Assembly: GCA_934643185.1 (NCBI GenBank)
Contig: CAKUBN010000085.1
Span: 1-6,190, forward strand
Direction: 5' to 3'
Length of the DNA: 6,190 nucleotides
Source of the DNA: an uncultured Eubacteriales bacterium
GTDB lineage: Bacteria > Bacillota > Clostridia > Oscillospirales > Acutalibacteraceae
Both the position numbers and the translations under genes were made by a program. The notes under the pieces are model-generated. The model had not been told where the DNA came from and ran no database searches. It worked only from the letters and a program-made list of their open reading frames with translations. Positions 5,037 to 6,190 of the stretch are shown here, piece after piece; the stretch's first letter is position 1, and every line of letters starts with the position of its first letter.

Positions 5037-6089
5037 TTATTCTTTTCCTGCAGAGAGCGCCGCTTCCTGCTTTCTGCGGCAACCAAACACGAGCTGATCG
5101 ATAACGACGACGAGCGCGCCGAGCAGCACAATGATGTAATATGTGAAGAATCGCCAGACAAGCACGGCGGTGTACAAAATATCGCCGGACGCAAAATACG
5201 ATTTAAAGAACATGGAGAAGCCGAGCTCCTGTGCGCCGGATGCACCGGGCAGCGGGATAAAGCACACGGAGGCCTGCAGCATCGTCTGCATACAAAGCAG
5301 TTCGCCGTAAGGCAGGTCGAGTGAAAACGCGCGGAACACCACGTACAGCACGCTCATCTGCAAAATGACCTGCGGGATCGACCACAAAATCGCAAGGAGC
5401 ACATAGCGCATTTTGCTTCTGAATTTCATTGTGTAGGAGGAGAAATCCGCCTCAAAGCCGTGCACTTTTTCTATGTAATTCTCGCGCTTTTTGAGAAACG
5501 TACATTTCAAGAGCAGCTTTGTCACGCCGCCGCACAGCTTTTTTAAAATCTTCGGGCTGAACAGAAGCGGTATCGCGATAATCCACAGCCCGTTGATGGC
5601 GATGCCGAGCAGCACAATGGGAATGAGCTGCGGGTCGTCCCGCTTCAAACTCGGGTACATATAAATCAGCGATGCCACCGTGCACAGCACAAACGCAAGC
5701 TGATACGCAAAAAACTTTACAAACAGCACCGCAGTGGAGTTGCCGACCGAGACCTTATCGCGCCGCAGGTAGACGACCTGCGCAGGCTGCCCGCCCGTGG
5801 AGCTCGGCGTGATATAAGAATAATAAATGCCGATGAGCCCAATCTTCACCGTTGTCCAAAAGCCGACGTGCTCGCCCTGCGCGCGCAGCAGCATATGGAT
5901 GATGCCGCCCTCTGTTACGAGGAACACGCCGGTCATCAGCACGGCGAGCGCCACAAACCCGAGGGAAAGATTTGCGATGACGGAAAACATGCCCGCAAAT
6001 TCGGTATTGACGAGCCCGAACACGATCATCACGACCACCGTCAGCCCCACGTATATAAGACCCCACGGGATCTTTTTCTTTTCTTTCAT
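5037..6089 (-). CDS. Flippase-like membrane protein (MprF N-terminal domain / YbhN / UPF0104 family)
   Basis: A 350-aa integral membrane protein with about eight predicted membrane segments (approximately 10-27, 37-60, 82-93, 119-145, 155-178, 229-254, 266-282, 304-333) and charged tails at both ends. Conserved-looking family motifs: YYSYITPSSTGGQPAQ (89-104) followed by YLRR (107-110), IPLPGASGAQE (278-288) and WRFFTYY (312-318). The fold corresponds to the membrane (flippase) half of the lysylphosphatidylglycerol synthase MprF; the cytoplasmic aminoacyl-transfer half is absent, so no lipid lysylation should be assumed. Similar stand-alone proteins are often labelled flippase-like, and their substrate is generally unproven. 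The gene is monocistronic: it has its own promoter upstream and a strong terminator after the stop. The ATG at 6089 has AAGGAG at 6106-6101, an 11-nt spacer that is rather long, but no better in-frame start is available nearby. Confidence 0.88.
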   Translation of the reverse strand: MKEKKKIPWGLIYVGLTVVVMIVFGLVNTEFAGMFSVIANLSLGFVALAVLMTGVFLVTEGGIIHMLLRAQGEHVGFWTTVKIGLIGIYYSYITPSSTGGQPAQVVYLRRDKVSVGNSTAVLFVKFFAYQLAFVLCTVASLIYMYPSLKRDDPQLIPIVLLGIAINGLWIIAIPLLFSPKILKKLCGGVTKLLLKCTFLKKRENYIEKVHGFEADFSSYTMKFRSKMRYVLLAILWSIPQVILQMSVLYVVFRAFSLDLPYGELLCMQTMLQASVCFIPLPGASGAQELGFSMFFKSYFASGDILYTAVLVWRFFTYYIIVLLGALVVVIDQLVFGCRRKQEAALSAGKE

Positions 6090-6100
6090 GAAAATGTAGT

Positions 6101-6106
6101 CTCCTT
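6101..6106 (-). promoter_or_regulatory. Ribosome binding site of the flippase-like gene
   Basis: AAGGAG lies 11 nt upstream of the ATG at 6089. The motif is strong but the spacing is at the long end of the usual range. No alternative in-frame start codon lies between them. Confidence 0.65.
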
Positions 6107-6126
6107 GCAGAAAAATCGTATTTTAT

Positions 6127-6155
6127 AGTATACCATATAGCATTTCTATTGGCAA
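6127..6155 (-). promoter_or_regulatory. Predicted sigma-A promoter of the flippase-like gene
   Basis: The -35 hexamer TTGCCA (6155-6150; 5 of 6 to consensus), a 17-bp spacer and the -10 hexamer TATACT (6132-6127; 5 of 6) with an extended TGG just upstream. Transcription would begin near 6120, leaving a ~30-nt leader that contains the ribosome binding site. The remaining bases to the window edge (6156-6190) show no gene or terminator that I can identify. Confidence 0.78.
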
Positions 6156-6190
6156 GACAAGACTGACAACCGAAAGAAAACGTTAAGGCA

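Noticed and set aside
4952..5245. Minus-strand open frame of 97 aa across the flippase 3' end, terminator and ABC promoter
   Set aside because: It runs out of frame through the end of a real gene, a strong terminator and a consensus promoter, and has no ribosome binding site.

Overview
The window is a compact stretch of bacterial chromosome with every gene on the minus strand, so it reads right to left. Strong AGGAG/GGAGG-type ribosome binding sites, sigma-A-like promoters with 17-bp spacers, short intergenic gaps and the protein types (a YthP/EcsA-like ABC exporter, a stand-alone flippase-fold protein, a FruK-like kinase) point to Bacillota. The moderate G+C and general style suggest a gut-type Clostridia member such as an Oscillospiraceae/Ruminococcaceae relative. 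That placement is inference; no rRNA or marker gene is present.

Layout in transcription order. (1) 6155-5001: a promoter (-35 TTGCCA, -10 TATACT), a 350-aa polytopic membrane protein of the MprF-flippase-domain/YbhN family (6089-5037) and an intrinsic terminator (5022-5001). (2) 4955-2493: a promoter with both consensus hexamers (TTGACA, 17 bp, TATAAT), a stable hairpin placed at the predicted 5' end of the mRNA, an ABC ATPase (4857-4144), its 528-aa permease (4129-2543) and an intrinsic terminator (2527-2493). (3) 2487-59: a promoter whose -35 box is embedded in the preceding terminator's U-tract, a PfkB-family sugar-phosphate kinase closest to 1-phosphofructokinase (2427-1501), an AEC-family carrier whose GTG start overlaps the kinase stop (1511-567), and a broken aminoglycoside-phosphotransferase-like gene (554-59). 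That last gene keeps only its N- and C-terminal parts, in different frames. The last 58 bases at the left edge hold no gene I can recognise, only a short imperfect palindrome.

The ABC pair forms a typical two-gene exporter: one cytoplasmic ATPase and one fused, two-half permease. The kinase and AEC carrier are translationally coupled, which suggests linked carbohydrate/organic-acid metabolism, but the substrates cannot be read from sequence. I see no mobile element, CRISPR array, tRNA/rRNA gene or defence system, and no convincing evidence of an undescribed system. The points most worth a second look are the 5'-terminal hairpin of the ABC mRNA, the decayed phosphotransferase gene and the internal repeat of the permease.
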